Shown: positions 48,294 to 62,399 of the stretch, piece after piece
How positions within the stretch are numbered: position 1 is the stretch's first letter
Layout of the letters: each line of letters begins with the position of its first letter
DNA from: Panonychus citri
Taxonomy: Eukaryota > Arthropoda > Arachnida > Trombidiformes > Tetranychidae
DNA: 64,000 nucleotides
Assembly (NCBI RefSeq): GCF_014898815.1
Contig: NW_026515546.1
Location: 620,001 to 684,000 of the forward strand
Direction: 5' to 3'
Position numbers and translations under genes: made by a program
The notes under the pieces: generated by a model
The model's input: only the letters and a program-made list of their open reading frames with translations
What the model was told of the DNA's origin: nothing
Databases searched by the model: none

Positions 48294-51078
48294 AAAAGGT
48301 AATAATAAGAAGATGATGATGATGATGATAATCATCATGATGAGAGGGTGAGAAGAAGATAGAAACAAAATCATCCAGGTAATAAAAAAGTAAATAAATT
48401 ATTTATCAATGAAGTCACTTTACCGTAACCGTTACTCGGGAAGGAAAAAAGATTCAAGATGAAATTCACTTAACTTTATCTTCACTCTTACTCTTTCATC
48501 ATCCTCATCATCAGCTTCTCATCAATATCATTTCAATTTCCCTGAATCTTATTCACTGTCTTTAACCAATCAACCGATAAACTCATCTGAACATTTTTTA
48601 CAAAAATTCAGTTTCCATTATCATGATTATCCCGAAGAGATTATGATCCCTTTACTTAAGATTAGCGAAAATCTTTCATCGTTAACAATTGAAAATCATC
48701 AACTTATACCAGTTAATTGTCCAATTTTGATTCTAATTTACTGATAATTGGAAATTGATTAGATAAAAATATCAATTATCCAATAGTTAATCAACGATAA
48801 TTGTTTTCAATTCAATTGTTTGTGTTAACTGAAAGTTCAACATGATACAGAAATTGTTAGCCTGTGGCTTGACGATTAGATAATCAATTTAAATGAATAC
48901 ATATCTAACATATTATATGATTAACTTATCAACAATTTAATCATCATAAATTGTTGTTGTTAACTGTTACAATCAAAAAAGCAAATCAAAATCGTGATCA
49001 TTGTAAATCAGTTGCATAGCAAAATCCGAGCAACAATCAAAATGATTAAACACTTTCACCAATAAGATTATTATTATTATTTTTTTTCTGATTACAAATC
49101 AAATTTAAATTCAAATCACAATTTAAATCAATACGCTAACTAGTTTTCATTATCATGATTGAAATTGGTTATCAAATAAAAAAAAAGGTAAACACAGAAG
49201 CAGAAAAAAAATATATTGAAACCAATCCAATAACCATGAAATTCAGGATATCCTGATGATGATGAACTTTAATCATAAAGCTCAATAACAATCAGGATGA
49301 TACGAAATTGTAACAATCAAAAAGGGATGAAACAATTAACCTTTCATCAAATTTGTGTCCATCATCCTGATCCTCATCTTCATCCTCATCACCATCATCA
49401 GCATCATTTTCATGGTCTACAAATATACAAAAGTCATTGAGAGCGCGAAAAAAAAGTTCTGAACTAATCTGTATATTCAATTGAGTAAATTGTCATGAAA
49501 ATTGATTGTCTAACCAAATTGTATTATTATATTTTTCAGTTCTGATAATCAACCTTTCAACCCAAGACGATGATGATTGTTTCCTGTTTCAACAATTAAC
49601 TTTCAATTCAGAAATTAACGTTTAACCATCATCGTGATTAACAATTCAATGATATAAATATACTACAAGATTATCAGTAAACCATGTTAATCAAATCAGA
49701 TGAATTCAATTGAATGGTTATAAGAATCAATTCAATTGTTGGCTTATTGTTTTTCTGGTTGAGTAAATTGAATGGGAACAACAACAAAACAAAAAGGTTC
49801 ACTAATAATAACAAAGCTTATGGATCAAAGTTAATTCAGTTAATTTCAATTGTTCATCGTTAATTGTAACCATAATAATTTTCACAATCATGTTAATCAT
49901 TTGTTTATTTTTATTAGTTAATTTCCTTTCTATTATCTTGTTCATTTTCAAATCCTGAATCAAGTTAATCCAGTTCAAGATAACTTTTAATCATCACCAT
50001 GGATATTGAATTGGAAATTATTTCCTCTGGGATCATGTTAATCTTATCTTCATCTTCATCTTCATCTTAATCATAATTATTTAAATTATATTATTGCGTG
50101 TTACCTGGTTGATTGTTTTCTTAATCATTATTATTAAAAGTAATCATTAGATTGAGTGATTTATTCAATTGAACTTGAAACTGAATCAGATCATGATGAT
50201 GGTGTAGGATAATTGACATTGTTACTGATTAGATGATTAGTTTAATCGTGATATTGAATAAATAAAAGGGATGAAAATCTTAATTGTATCTCCTTATAAT
50301 CTTACAATCAAATTAATTGAACAACAATCAATATTATGGCTCATCTTTTATATATTATAACAATTAAAACAACAAATCTATTGTTTATTCATAACAAGAA
50401 ACGATCAACAAATCAATCTTAATCATCTCTTCATAATTTCACAATCAAAATAAAACCAGCAAAATGCAAATCAAACCAAAAACCAGAGACTTTAATTGTT
50501 AATCTAATCAACCATCTCCAAGCTAAATCAACTTCTTAATTGTAAACGAAATCAACAAAAAAAAATCAATCCATCTATTGCTCAATTGATGAAAGTTTCA
50601 TCATCAGTTGGATAATCAATACAATGATTAAAACATAGTTAACTGATGATAATAATTAAGATGGGGACAGTTAATCATTTAGGATTAAAGTTAATCGTTT
50701 TGGGTCAACAATTTGTTAGTTTAACTGTACAATCTCAAGTATTGGATTGTTGATTTTTTGTGGAAAATTTTTTTTCCAATTTGATTTTTTTGTTGTCAAT
50801 TCGAAGGAAAAAAAGAAACTTTTAGTTCTTGATTGTTCATTGACATCACATTGTCATCTGTTAACTTACCTGTCGCTTTGTTGTCTTTTAACACTCTACC
50901 TGTTAATCATCATAATAATAATCTTAATCCACTCTGTTCACCATCATCCCACTATCTTGAGCGAGATTCAGATTCCCATGACTTTATGAAGAGCCGAAAA
51001 AAAAAGTTCAGCTTTTTGATATTTGGGAAATTTTCAGATTCTTTGCCTTCAGAAATTTAAACAATTTAGTTAATTGTT

Positions 51079-51219
51079 ATGATTGTGAAACGTATACACA
51101 ATAATATATATGTGAATTCTCATCATGATTTAAAGAAGCAATTGAAACAAAATCCATGGAAAGGGATTAGTTGGGGTTACAGGATTGAAGATTATCTTAA
51201 AGAGATTGAATTTTGGTAA
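51079..51219 (+). CDS. Doubtful small ORF or exon, 46 aa
   Basis: This ATG frame contains KQNPWKGISWGYRIEDYL, with amino-acid and codon composition unlike the surrounding AT-rich noise. It ends at a TAA that overlaps a possible donor (TTTTG|GTAAAT near 51215). An open stretch in the same frame ends shortly upstream at 51060. No family is recognised. Confidence 0.2.
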   Translation: MIVKRIHNNIYVNSHHDLKKQLKQNPWKGISWGYRIEDYLKEIEFW

Positions 51220-53123
51220 ATCTTTTTCGTTTCATCTTCTTATTTACCTCATTCAGAATTGTTTCAATTTCTCAGATTAAATTGTTTGATTATCTTTTTT
51301 TTTTCCTGATTTTCTTAATCATTGATAAGGTTTCAATCAACATTTCCAACCAATAGATAGAAAATATTAACAATGATAACTCATTAATCCCTAATATCTT
51401 TTACTTGTAACATTAATCCTCTTAATCTCATTTCTAATCATCCACTTTATCCCTTTACTTTTAGCCCCATTAACTCATTGGTTATGGTTTATCACGAATC
51501 AATTATCATCATCCCAATCATAATCAACGAGTTAATCAGGTTAATCGTTAATTATGTGATCTTGTTAATTTAAAACACCTCAATACGATTCACTGTTGTT
51601 ACTGTTGATTATTTGAAACCAAATTAAAGTTCAATATTAATCAACTGATGATTAGATTAAGAGATAATCTTGAGAAACTGAATCAACTTTTATAATTGTG
51701 ATTAAGCCTCCAGGGTGATGATTAAAAATTGAACTAAATTAGATTGGATTGAATTGGAAAAACAGTTAATTGGTTTACTCTTAATTGAATCAAATTGTTC
51801 AATAATCTATATATCATTTTAACCGCTAGTGAAATTAAAACTAATTCAGTTAATTGTGGACTCTAAATTGTAATAATTAAAGATAGAGAGAGACAATTTT
51901 TACTTCTTAATTGAAGGTTTGATTTTCAACTGATTTAGATAAATTAGATTATCATCTTGACAATTAGATTCGATATGAAGCAATTAAAAACGTTTAACTA
52001 CAATTTAACATTCATTGATTGTCGTTAACTACTTTTAATTGTTTGGCTAGTTGTTTTATTATTATTATTTAATCATCGGAAGAAACAATTTGTTTCAATA
52101 GTTAATTACAATCTAATCAACTAATCAAGGGCAAGATTTTTAAGAATTAGGTTATTTTTGATTTCTGGTTAATGGATCATCAAAATTTAATTGTTTGTAT
52201 AAACTGAAATTAATTGTCACTCACAATTAACAATAAAATGACAGCATTTTAATAGTTTACTGATTGTTATTAATAAGTTAATTGTTGTCATTGACTAGCT
52301 AATCAAAGTGATCATCAAACTAATTGACATGATAAGGTTAATGTGTCAAGGTTAAGGGTCATCGTCATTGGGGTTGATTAACTTTTCAAATTAGCAACAA
52401 TCAAATCCTAAACCTTTAATCAGTTAATCAGTTAATCAACCAGCACCAAGTTAATTTAATTTACAAACCTTAACCTTGATTGAAATTAACATCATCAGTG
52501 AATAGCAAAGCAAAAATGATACAAACATTACAATTAACTAATCAATTCAATGTTAATAGTAATCAATAATTGATTGGCATAAGAAATTGATTTCAATTAA
52601 CAATAACAACTAATGATAAATAATTTACTAAATTGTTACAATACAAAAACATTAGTTTCACTTGAGATTTAATAATAATATATAAATCAAACTATTGCAT
52701 AATTAAATGGCTACAATTAAATTTAATTGTAATTCCAACATGATATTAATAATACCGAGAATCTCAAGTTGAAAACAATATAAGTTATTCAGTTAATTGT
52801 GATACAAATTAAAACCTAATGTTGAGTTAATTATATTATTATTTAATGTGTCTGTTAATGAGATTTTAACATTAACACCGTTAAAAGAAAACAATTTAAA
52901 AAGTTAATTGTAACAATTTGTAAAATATATTAAGGGTAACGAGATGGTCCAACAATCTTGTATTTGCTAATCATTTAACTAATTGTCCATTTAGATTATC
53001 ATTTACAATACCTAAATTGTTGCTGGTTAAATTTAATGATCTATTTGTCAACATTTTTATAAACTTTAAACTGTTGTTGATGTTGTTTAATTACCTTTCT
53101 TAATTGTTATTACCTGTTGATTG

Positions 53124-53333
53124 TTACCGGTTATCAATAGTAAACAAATAAAACAATTGGTAACTTATTGTTTTAACTTTTTTTTTGTATTGTTTTAGTG
53201 ATTCCAATTCATTCATGGTAAATGAATGAATTTCAGACAAAACTAATTTCCAATCTTCCCCAATTTCATGATGAATATTTTTTCGCGGGTTAATCGGTGC
53301 ATTGACTGGAATCACACCTTGATGATGAGGATG

Positions 53334-53367
<34 letters not shown>

Positions 53368-53527
53368 TCGGTTTGATAATTTTCGAAATTTTTTTCTGGT
53401 TCCTTTCTGTTAATCTTTTCTAAAATTATATCAAAACTTTTCTCTTCCTTGTAGCTAATTTATATCTCTCAATTTCCCATGAATTTTCAGCTGAACGATT
53501 AGTTATTTCAATGCTTTTATCATCATA
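53124..53527 (-). CDS. Two doubtful minus-strand exons
   Basis: The first patch, 53527-53426, follows a pyrimidine-rich tract ending CATCAG and reads YDDKSIEITNRSAENSWEIE onwards to a TAA. The second, about 53340-53160, reads through GVIPVNAPINPRK and KLVLSEIHSFTMNELESLK. Both look protein-like, but a GA microsatellite separates them and no matching donor-acceptor pair is evident. No family is recognised. Confidence 0.2.
53337..53364. repeat. (AG)n microsatellite
   Basis: An AG run of 28 bases between the two doubtful minus-strand patches. Confidence 0.9.
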
Positions 53528-56500
53528 CTGATGAAAATAATAATAGGTGAGAAGAGAGAGAGAGAGTGAGTGAGAGAGAGATGAAGAAAAACAAAAACAA
53601 AAAGTTCTAAGACTCAAACCAATAATCTCAGTTTCATCTCATGAATTTGAACCGATCGGTGTTGAAATAAAGTAACAGTTTATTTTTGTCACTTTAATTT
53701 AGATTCATTGAGATTATGTGATGACTTAAATTCAGTATCATCATTAAAATAAGTAGATAATAAACTTGATAACAAATGATAACATTGAATGTCAAAGTGA
53801 CCATGATGAGGATGATTGTATATTAGACGATCATCGGATCATTAACAATATAACGGTAAAAAAAACTGTAGGTCAACAGTTAGCAAAAAAAAACACACAC
53901 ACTCATACATATAAACCTTTGCCCTATCATTTTAAATGTATATAATCTTTATCTTCATCACCTTCATCTTCATCTTTATTTTAATCTTTATCTCAACCTT
54001 GATCATTTTTACAGGTAAGATGATGATGATTTGATAGATTGACAGAGATTTAAGATGACAGTTATAATAAAAATCAGATTAAGATGAAAAATCCAGGTCA
54101 ATCTGATGAGATATCAATAGTATTAATTTACAGGTAAGTTTTTTTGTCTGTTTATCAAAATCTTCATCAAAATTACCGTTATAATCAAGGCTTAATTTAT
54201 CAATAAGAAAAGTCCAATCATATATATATAAGTTAATAGTCAATGTCTATTATTAATGGAAATCAAAAACTTGATTGTTGTGATTAATTATCGTTAAAAT
54301 GAAAAACAAAAATCTCATTTAAATCACTGGATTGATTAACTTAATTATCACGACGATTAGTCGACTTGCAAATTAGTTTAATTTATTTGATGGAATCCCA
54401 ATTGATCATAACAATCATTAGATTGTGAAAATTTAAAGCACATCATAATGAGTATCAATGTTTAATTGTTAACAATTAGCGTAACAATTTTTTTTGTCTT
54501 ACCCTTTCACTAAATTGCTTTACAATCAACAAACAATTAACCAAAAAAAAAAATATAATAATAAAGGATTGAAACTTATTAATAACAATGTAACTGAATT
54601 ATAATTGTTACTATTTTGATTGTTTGTCATGATTAAGCAGATTAATATTTTGTTAATTGTAAAAGAAAACAAAAAATGAATTTACAATTAGTATCTTAAC
54701 AATTAATTTCACTTTGATTGTTGAAAAATGATAATTGATGTTAATAGTTTTTTAGATGTAAACTTTTACTCTTTTAAATTAATGTGAATTAATGAATTAG
54801 ATTTATATCCATTTTCCTTAATACTTACCTGGATTTCATTTTCTATCATCTTCATCATCCTCATCATCTTAATCCCTCCTGTTACCTTGATTTTCATCAT
54901 CTTTTAATCACCAACAATCAACGAGAAAGAGGTAAGTAGTTCGTATCAAGCCGGTTTATCAAATCATCTCTATCTGTATATATAAATAATATGAATGAAT
55001 GACATTCAGTTATAAGGCAAAAAAAAAGAGATGAGGATGGAGATGAAGATGAAGATGATGCATCAAAAATTATCATCTTATTTTTAGATTGAATCAATAA
55101 TAATAATTTAAGGTTCATTTGTAACATTTTGTGTTCAATTTTACTTTTTTTTTCACTTTGAGATTTTGAGGTTACCTTGAATTGATCGAGAACTTTTTTC
55201 TTCTTATATTAATTTCTGTTTGTTGAGCTTCTGGATGAGGATCAGCATCATCATCATCAGAATATATTGACGATATGATGTAAATTGAATTTTATTAAAA
55301 CAAAGAAGATGAAAAAGAAGACGGATAAATGATGATAAATGATGAAAAGATGATGATGGAGAAGATTAAAAGATTTGCTTTTCTAATCGATTCCAATTTA
55401 CTTTGGGTTGGGATCATCTCCATCTCTCTCTCTCTCTCTCTCGATATAATCATAGGAATCTCAACAAGATAAATATACTTTAGAAACAGAAATTATCTTC
55501 TTCATCTTCATCTTCCGCTCATCACTATCATCATCATCATTATCTTATCTTGTCTTTCTTGTTCTTTAATCTTCCCTTTCTTTTTTGGTTCGTTTCTTTG
55601 GCGCGCGAATTTTTTATTCTTCATCTTCTTTTTTTATTCTAGGTAATAGTTTCCATCATCACCAAACCTTCATCTTCATCTTCATCTTTCCTCTTTCTTT
55701 TTCACTTTCTTCTCATCTTCTTGTCTTTCAAATTCATCATCATAATCATAATAATCATCATTTACCTTTACATTCTTGTACATTTTCTTCATCATCATCA
55801 TCATCTTCATCTTCTTCGAGGCTTCTTAGAGCCTCCAACGACTCCTCAGGCTACCAAAGTGATTTTTTTTCTCTCTGATACAGAAAGAAAAGTAAAAACC
55901 ACCATCACAACTACGAACCACCGGCACACCAGGTAAACTGGTTTTTCTCCCTCTTTCCCACCTTCATCTTCATCTCCATCTTCATCATCATCATCATATC
56001 TCTCTTTCTCTCTCATCAATGGCCTTGTTACTACTTTTACCATTGAAAAAAAGAGGAGGTCATCATGTTAAGTGTTTCTTGTGTCTCTCATATAATTAGA
56101 AATTCAAAATTTACCTTTGAGAAACTTTGACTGGACACAACTTTTTGTTTCTACCTGTTGGTCAACTTGTTTCATATCTTTAAGTGTTTTGTATGTATTT
56201 TGTTGAGTAACTTGTTTTTTTTTTCATCATTATCGTCAACAATTAACTAATTACTGCGTTGTTGTTGTTGTTATTGTCACGATGTTATTTAAAGTAACTC
56301 TGATACGCTTGGATTAAGGATTAGATATTGTCGCAATTTATTTTAATCATTAACATTATGATTATCTTTGATTATGAATTGTTTATAAACCTAACAACCA
56401 AGTTAATTGTTGACTTTAAAAATCAAATTCTCGATAATGTCATTGATTAATCAAGTTAATTGTTGAAAAACAGGAAAAGATAAATTATCTTGACAATAAA

Positions 56501-58741
56501 CTATTTCTTTTTATTAATAATATTCAATAATTTCATTGGTAGTCAAGGATAATTTGATTTACTTGACAATCAATTTAAATCAGTGTTTCTTACATTGGGT
56601 TTTTAATTGTTAAATAGCGATGACAATTAGCAAACTATGAGAATCAAATCAATCAAAATGAGATACAATTTAATTTGTTAATCAATAACCAATTGAGTAA
56701 ATGAAGTTAATAAACTTATTTTGTAACCTTAATTGTTACAATTAAGTAAGCGAATGGATTAGTTTAAGTTGATTTGTGTTAATTGTTTGTTGATTTTCAG
56801 TAAGTTGATCAACAATTTATTATATAACCTTGATAATCAATTTCTGTTCATAACAATGGTTTTAAATATCTTACAATTTAATTCTTGACTTTTTGATTGT
56901 TAAACAGTTAACAATAGTTACCTGAACTAAATTAAAAACTTTTTTCTTACGCGATTTGATTTGATCAACAATTAAAGTGAAATTAACAATCAAATCTCCT
57001 AAACACAAGTTAATACAAAATTTAATTGTGTTAAATTTGCTGTTAATTGAACAAATAAATAATCAGTAATCAGGTAATTTAATAAATCATGTTTTCCAAT
57101 AAATTGGACAATTTAAATTCGTGAGAATGGAAAAAGTTTCAATCTAATTTATAATCAGATCAGAAATCATGTTGAAATAATTAACAACAGGGAGAGAGGA
57201 AGTTAATCAAACTTTTATTTACAAATAGTTTGGAGAAGGTAAAATCAACAACAATCAAGGTTAATATCGGTTAGGGTAATAATTAATTTTAATTGTGATC
57301 ATTTTAATTGTTTACATGATATTGAATATGTATCAATGGTTAAGAAATTGATTACACTTTGAATGATGAAGATAAATGAATAGAGACAGAGACAGAGATT
57401 GAGATTGAGGAGAAAGTGATGATAAAAAGTAGAGAGAAAGAGAAAGAGGATCAGGGGAGTAAGAGAAGATAATTTTAGAGAGAGAGAGAGAGAGAGATGA
57501 TAATGATGATAAGGGAGCAAGAGAGCTGATGGAGAGCTGCCAAACCTGTTAAACTAAAGAAACGAAAATCATTTTTACAGTAAATCGAATTGAAGAAACT
57601 TCATCTAATCTTCTTCCTTTACAAGTAAATAGACACACTTTTAATCCTCATCCTCATCTTATACATTTTGTCATCTTAATCGTTGACAATATAATCACAA
57701 TTAGTGACAATAATTAACTTCCAACAAAATGACAATCAACAATAATCTCAACTTGGAATCACATTATTAAGGTAAATTCATTTTTCCTATGACTTTTTCC
57801 CTATTCCTCTCTCTCTCTCCCCATCCATTTGACAATTTGATTTAATTGTTGTTTTAATCAGTGGATCATCTCTGATCATATTTTATCAACTCTTTTCCGT
57901 CATTTGATGTGATCGATTTAACTATAATTTAAGCTTAATCAATGGACTAAATTGTTTACCATGTTTCTCAATTTTTTGGTTTAAATTTTGTGTTTCTTGT
58001 TTTTCAATTTCAATTGGATTAGTTTGTATTTATAAATTAATGGATTAATTGGATTAATATACCTTCAAATCAACCTCATCATGATTAAACATCACTATTT
58101 ACAATCTAACAATGCTAGGTGATGTTGATTTTCATTGAACAATCAAGAAAAATTAACCAACAATCAACACCAATCAAGATAAACAAGGAAATTTGTTTTC
58201 ACGCTTTGATCTGATTTTTATGTTTCAAGTTTTTTCTTACTTTACATTTGCAAGGAAACCAAATTAACTTGATTAACAATTTGCTGATTTAAATTGTTGT
58301 GCAAAAAAACGGTTACCCTTCAATTTGATATCAACAATCAAATCAACAAATTGTTACAATTAACAAATTTTGATCAACAACAACAACTTAATCAACATTA
58401 ATAAGCAAAAGTGCAAAAGTTTTAACAAAAAAAAAAGTTTAAAGAAATTAACAAATCAAATTTTAAGCCTTTCCTGTTTTTATTAATCACAATTAACTTA
58501 ATTATAATGTTTTAATTTTGTTGATCAATTGATGTTGTCAAAATTGTCAATTAAATCATAAATCATCTTTTGTTGATGATTAGACTTCCTGATTGACCAA
58601 AATTGTGACAATTTAAACACTTTCAATTGGTTTGATTAACTTTTAAGTTTCCTATTAACCTTTTTGATGATTTGCTTTCCTATTGATCACTAATTGTTGT
58701 CTTATCCTTAATTGTTGTTACTTGGTTAATAACCAAATTAG

Positions 58742-60197
58742 ATGTGGGACGATGAGAGTAAAATTTTCTCGCCACAATTAAGTTTATCAACTCAATCATC
58801 AGGTTGGATGGATACTATTAAATCATCATCTTCTTCATCATCATCTTCAGCATCATCACTATCATCATCATCTAACCAACGGAATCATATTAACAGTTTA
58901 TCAAACCGAATCAACAGAAGCTCACCATCAATCAATTTAATTGTTAATTCAGGTAATTTGAGATTTAATTAGATTACAAAGATCATTAAGATTGCACTTT
59001 ACTCGTTGATTGTTACTGTTAATTAGTCAATTTGATTAATATCTGTAATCATTTGTCGATCTGATTGATTCTAATTGTGTAAAGATTAAGACATTTTAAA
59101 TTGTTACGATTAATTTTATCATCAATTTATTTCCTCTCTCTATTAATCAGTTGAAAAATTGTTGATCAATTAACCTCCATTATAAGAGATAATTAATTTA
59201 ATTGTCTCCTTGATTAGTTTTATATAAAATCTACTACTCTTATATTAGTTGTATAGTTGATTGTTAAAGACAATTAATGTCTACGTTAATATTTTAAATT
59301 GTTTGTTTGATCAACTGAATCAAAAGTTGAATAAACTTTTATGTACATACACACATTAATTTAGCTATTAGTTAATTGTTTAGATTTGAAACAATCAATT
59401 ATCATCATTAAATTAACAATTTAACCATTGGTATAACAATTAAATAATACCAGAAAAGTTTTCCTTAATTGTTGTGTGGCTGCTAAAAAAAGCCACAATT
59501 AAATTAACGTCATGGTAACAACATTAAACCAGCAACAATTTATTATCGTTTATATTATAAAAATAGTTAATTAGTTAATCTAATTTACTATTTATCATTT
59601 CAATTACCTCACAATCAATGAGATTAAACTGAATCAAGTGAGTTTGAATGAAAATCCATGTAAATTGTTGTATTACTAAAAGTAAATCAATTACCAATAG
59701 TGTAACCAAATTAAATTAACTACAACTGCGTAAATCATGATGAATATGAATATTAATTAGTCGTTAATTGTTTCCCAAATTAAAGATGACGATGATTACA
59801 CTATTCTTCCTCCTTCACCACCAATCAATCGGACACCCTATTCACGGATAAAGGGTAAGGCTCGATCAAGGTAAGAAAATGATTAACAATTAACAAGTTT
59901 TACGATTTAAATTGCACTTTAATTGACCACACATGCCGAATGTGAATACTGACAATTAGCCCTTAATTATCTGATCGTTTAATTGATACTAATTAGCGTG
60001 TTAATTGTTTAACAAAAAGCAGATCAAGCTCACGAGCACGTTTTGAAACCTTGGAATCAACTTCAGAAGGACCAACATCAATGATTCAAGAACGACAATC
60101 AACTAATCACCATAATCAACTTAATCATAACAATTATCATTCTGGTCGAGACTTTTCAAGCTTTGATTGTTATCAAATTGACAATAATCGTAAAATG
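58742..60197 (+). CDS. 5' exons of an unidentified Ser/Asn-rich protein
   Basis: Three exons fit together: 58742-58952 (ends TCAG|GTAATT), 59786-59870 (ATTAAAG acceptor; CAAG|GTAAGA donor) and 60023-60197 (AAAAGCAG acceptor; ATG|GTTAGT donor). The phases (1, 2, 0) agree and give 157 residues without a stop. The protein starts MWDDESKIFSPQLS and has a poly-Ser run at about residues 28-48. An acidic DDDDY then leads into ILPPSPPINRTPYSRIK, and a basic Arg/Ser stretch (about 93-104) precedes ARFETLESTSEGPTS and an Asn/His-rich part. It looks disordered, like the N-terminal region of a larger signalling or scaffold protein, but I do not recognise it. The ATG may be internal because an AG precedes it. 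Downstream exons were not found. Confidence 0.55.
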
Positions 60198-61376
60198 GTT
60201 AGTAGATTTATTATTAATATCAATCACAATTAACTAATTAACAACTTTTTTTCTCACCTAAATGGTAACAATCAATTTCAATTGATTGTATTTTTATATA
60301 TTAACTAATATTTACTAAAATTAAACTTTTCTTTACTTAATTGTTAACAATTTATCAGGTTAACTATATAAGTGAACACAATATTAGAATAATAATCAAC
60401 AGTTAATTAGTTTTCCAATATATATATTTATCTAAATCACAAAGTTAATTTAATAGAATTTGATTAACTTTAATTGTTGGAATTGCGAAAACTTTTTCTC
60501 TTTCCCTTTGGGCTTAATTATCACAATTTTCTTTGATTTAATTTGGTTTTTTGTTTCTCTTTCTCACAAAGTTTTTAATTAGTTAATTGATTCACTTTTA
60601 TATTAATAGATAATCCAGCTTCTTTTAATATAATCAATCAAACAATTAGTTAATTGTAACGTTGATTAGCTGTTGTTGTCCACTTTTAAAATGGTTTGGA
60701 CAAAGTTTCGAGAGGAGAGAAAAAGTTTAATTGAAGAAAAAAGTTTTTCTCTCAAAAAAATCTTATATCGACTCTTCAAGACAATTAATCAAATCACAAT
60801 CAAAATTTAGAAACTTAATTGTAACAGTTAACAATTAGTGACATTAAGGGATAATTAAAAACAGTCAACAACAATTAAGAGGATAATTTATCTCATACAT
60901 TGAGAGATAATAATAGAAAACCAATAATTCATTGACTTGTAGTAATTGACAATTAGAAGCGGAAAATAATAATAATAGTTAGTTAATTGTAAAGAAATTG
61001 ATGTTACAATTGTTTAACTAAATTAACTGATTGTCAGAATGTGAGAAAAGTGTAACCTTAATTTGATTGTCGAAATAAATTCGAGGAAAAGTTCTAACAG
61101 TTATTGATTCCTAATGTATTCTGATGGTTGAACTTATTGACTGATGAATCAAATTATGATTAGAATTGACTGAAAAGGCAATAAATAAGATGGATTGATT
61201 TTCAATGGATCAATGAATTAGTTTATTAATTGTTAGTTAATCAATTTAAGTAATCAAATGAGTGTATATCTCTCAACATGAAGAAGAAAAAAAACCGATT
61301 CCATTAGGTCAACATGATCATTCATGATCTCTAACACACCAACACACATATGAGTGTTCATATTAATAATAATGAT

Positions 61377-61665
61377 GAATATCTTGATGTCCTCAGGGTG
61401 ACAGTGTGATAATATATTTGCTGGCCCGATAATCAGGCCACTTACCGATCCCCTAGCTAATCATGCCAACGAAAATGAGCCATTTCCCTTTCACCTTACT
61501 CTCTCATCGTGTGACCCACTCATGGGACTTGATCTTAATCATTCATGACTCATGATTCATTATCATTAATGAAGATGATCCATCCCCTGGTCAAACCAGA
61601 ACTATCATGATATCAGCATGTAAACAGAAAGTTACAACACTCAGAATCAGCGGTTGCTCAGGAAA
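61377..61665. other. Island of higher GC, non-coding by eye
   Basis: This stretch lacks the usual AATTGTTA words and holds a small inverted repeat (TGGCC...GGCCA, near 61421-61440) and an AP-1-like TGACTCA inside CATGACTCATG. All six frames are interrupted. It is a candidate regulatory element or decayed insertion. Confidence 0.35.
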
Positions 61666-62338
61666 ATAAGAATTGATATTTTCAAATGAAAAAAAAAACA
61701 TTCAAGTTTCATTCACTATTAAATCAGTAAACTGTCAGAAATTAAATTGCAATTAAACTTTTAGTCTTTGCCCATTTTACTATTAAAATATCGTCGTAAT
61801 TAAGGTTAATCAATTAGCGTAGGTTTGTTATATGAAATGACAATTTATTTAATTTAATTTTAGAAAATAACATTGAGATAATTTAATCTCACACCTAATC
61901 TCATGTAATCAAAATGTATTTAGATTCAATTAATGAAATGAATCTTGATTTAATTGTATTCATGTTGTTAACCCAAATCAACCTAAAACCAGAGGAAAAA
62001 TTAATCTTTAATTACCAAACATGGGGATACAATTAACTAGATGATCATTAATTGATTAACCCTCATGATGATAATGTTAGTTACCAGTTAATAATAATTA
62101 GGTAATTGCTCAATGAGGAAGCACAGAATTTAATGTTTATTAATATTAATCAAAATAAAGAGAGATATACAATTAATCAGTTCCGTTATCATTAAATTCA
62201 ATAAAGCACTTGATACATTTGATCACAATTTGTTTACATTGGAACAATTTATGATTAAGTTAATCATTGATGATTTGTAAACAAAAACCAATCTAAAGTT
62301 AGACGATTACGATAGTAATAAATGATAGAGAGGAAATC

Positions 62339-62341
<3 letters not shown>

Positions 62342-62396
<55 letters not shown>
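62342..62396. repeat. (TC)n microsatellite, the longest in the window
   Basis: A perfect CT run of 55 bases. Confidence 0.95.

Positions 62397-62399
<3 letters not shown>

Larger units (their letters stand above)
46686..58741. other. AT-rich DNA without confirmed genes
   Basis: It is dominated by short words such as TTAATTGTTA, AACAATTAAC and AATCAATC, with GAT/ATC and GA/CT tracts. Weak coding-like patches at 48147-48293, 50833-51219 and 53124-53527 are listed separately. A GAGGCT-TCTTAG-AGCCTC hairpin lies near 55818-55835. No RNA gene, transposon end or family-level coding match was recognised elsewhere. It may be intergenic, or introns of the gene whose exons appear at 58742. Confidence 0.5.

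Noticed and set aside
55585..55878. Plus-strand ORF with poly-Ser ending SNDSSGYQSD
   Set aside because: Mostly ATC/TCT repeat. The last 20 residues look protein-like and could be an exon, but no convincing splice pair was found.
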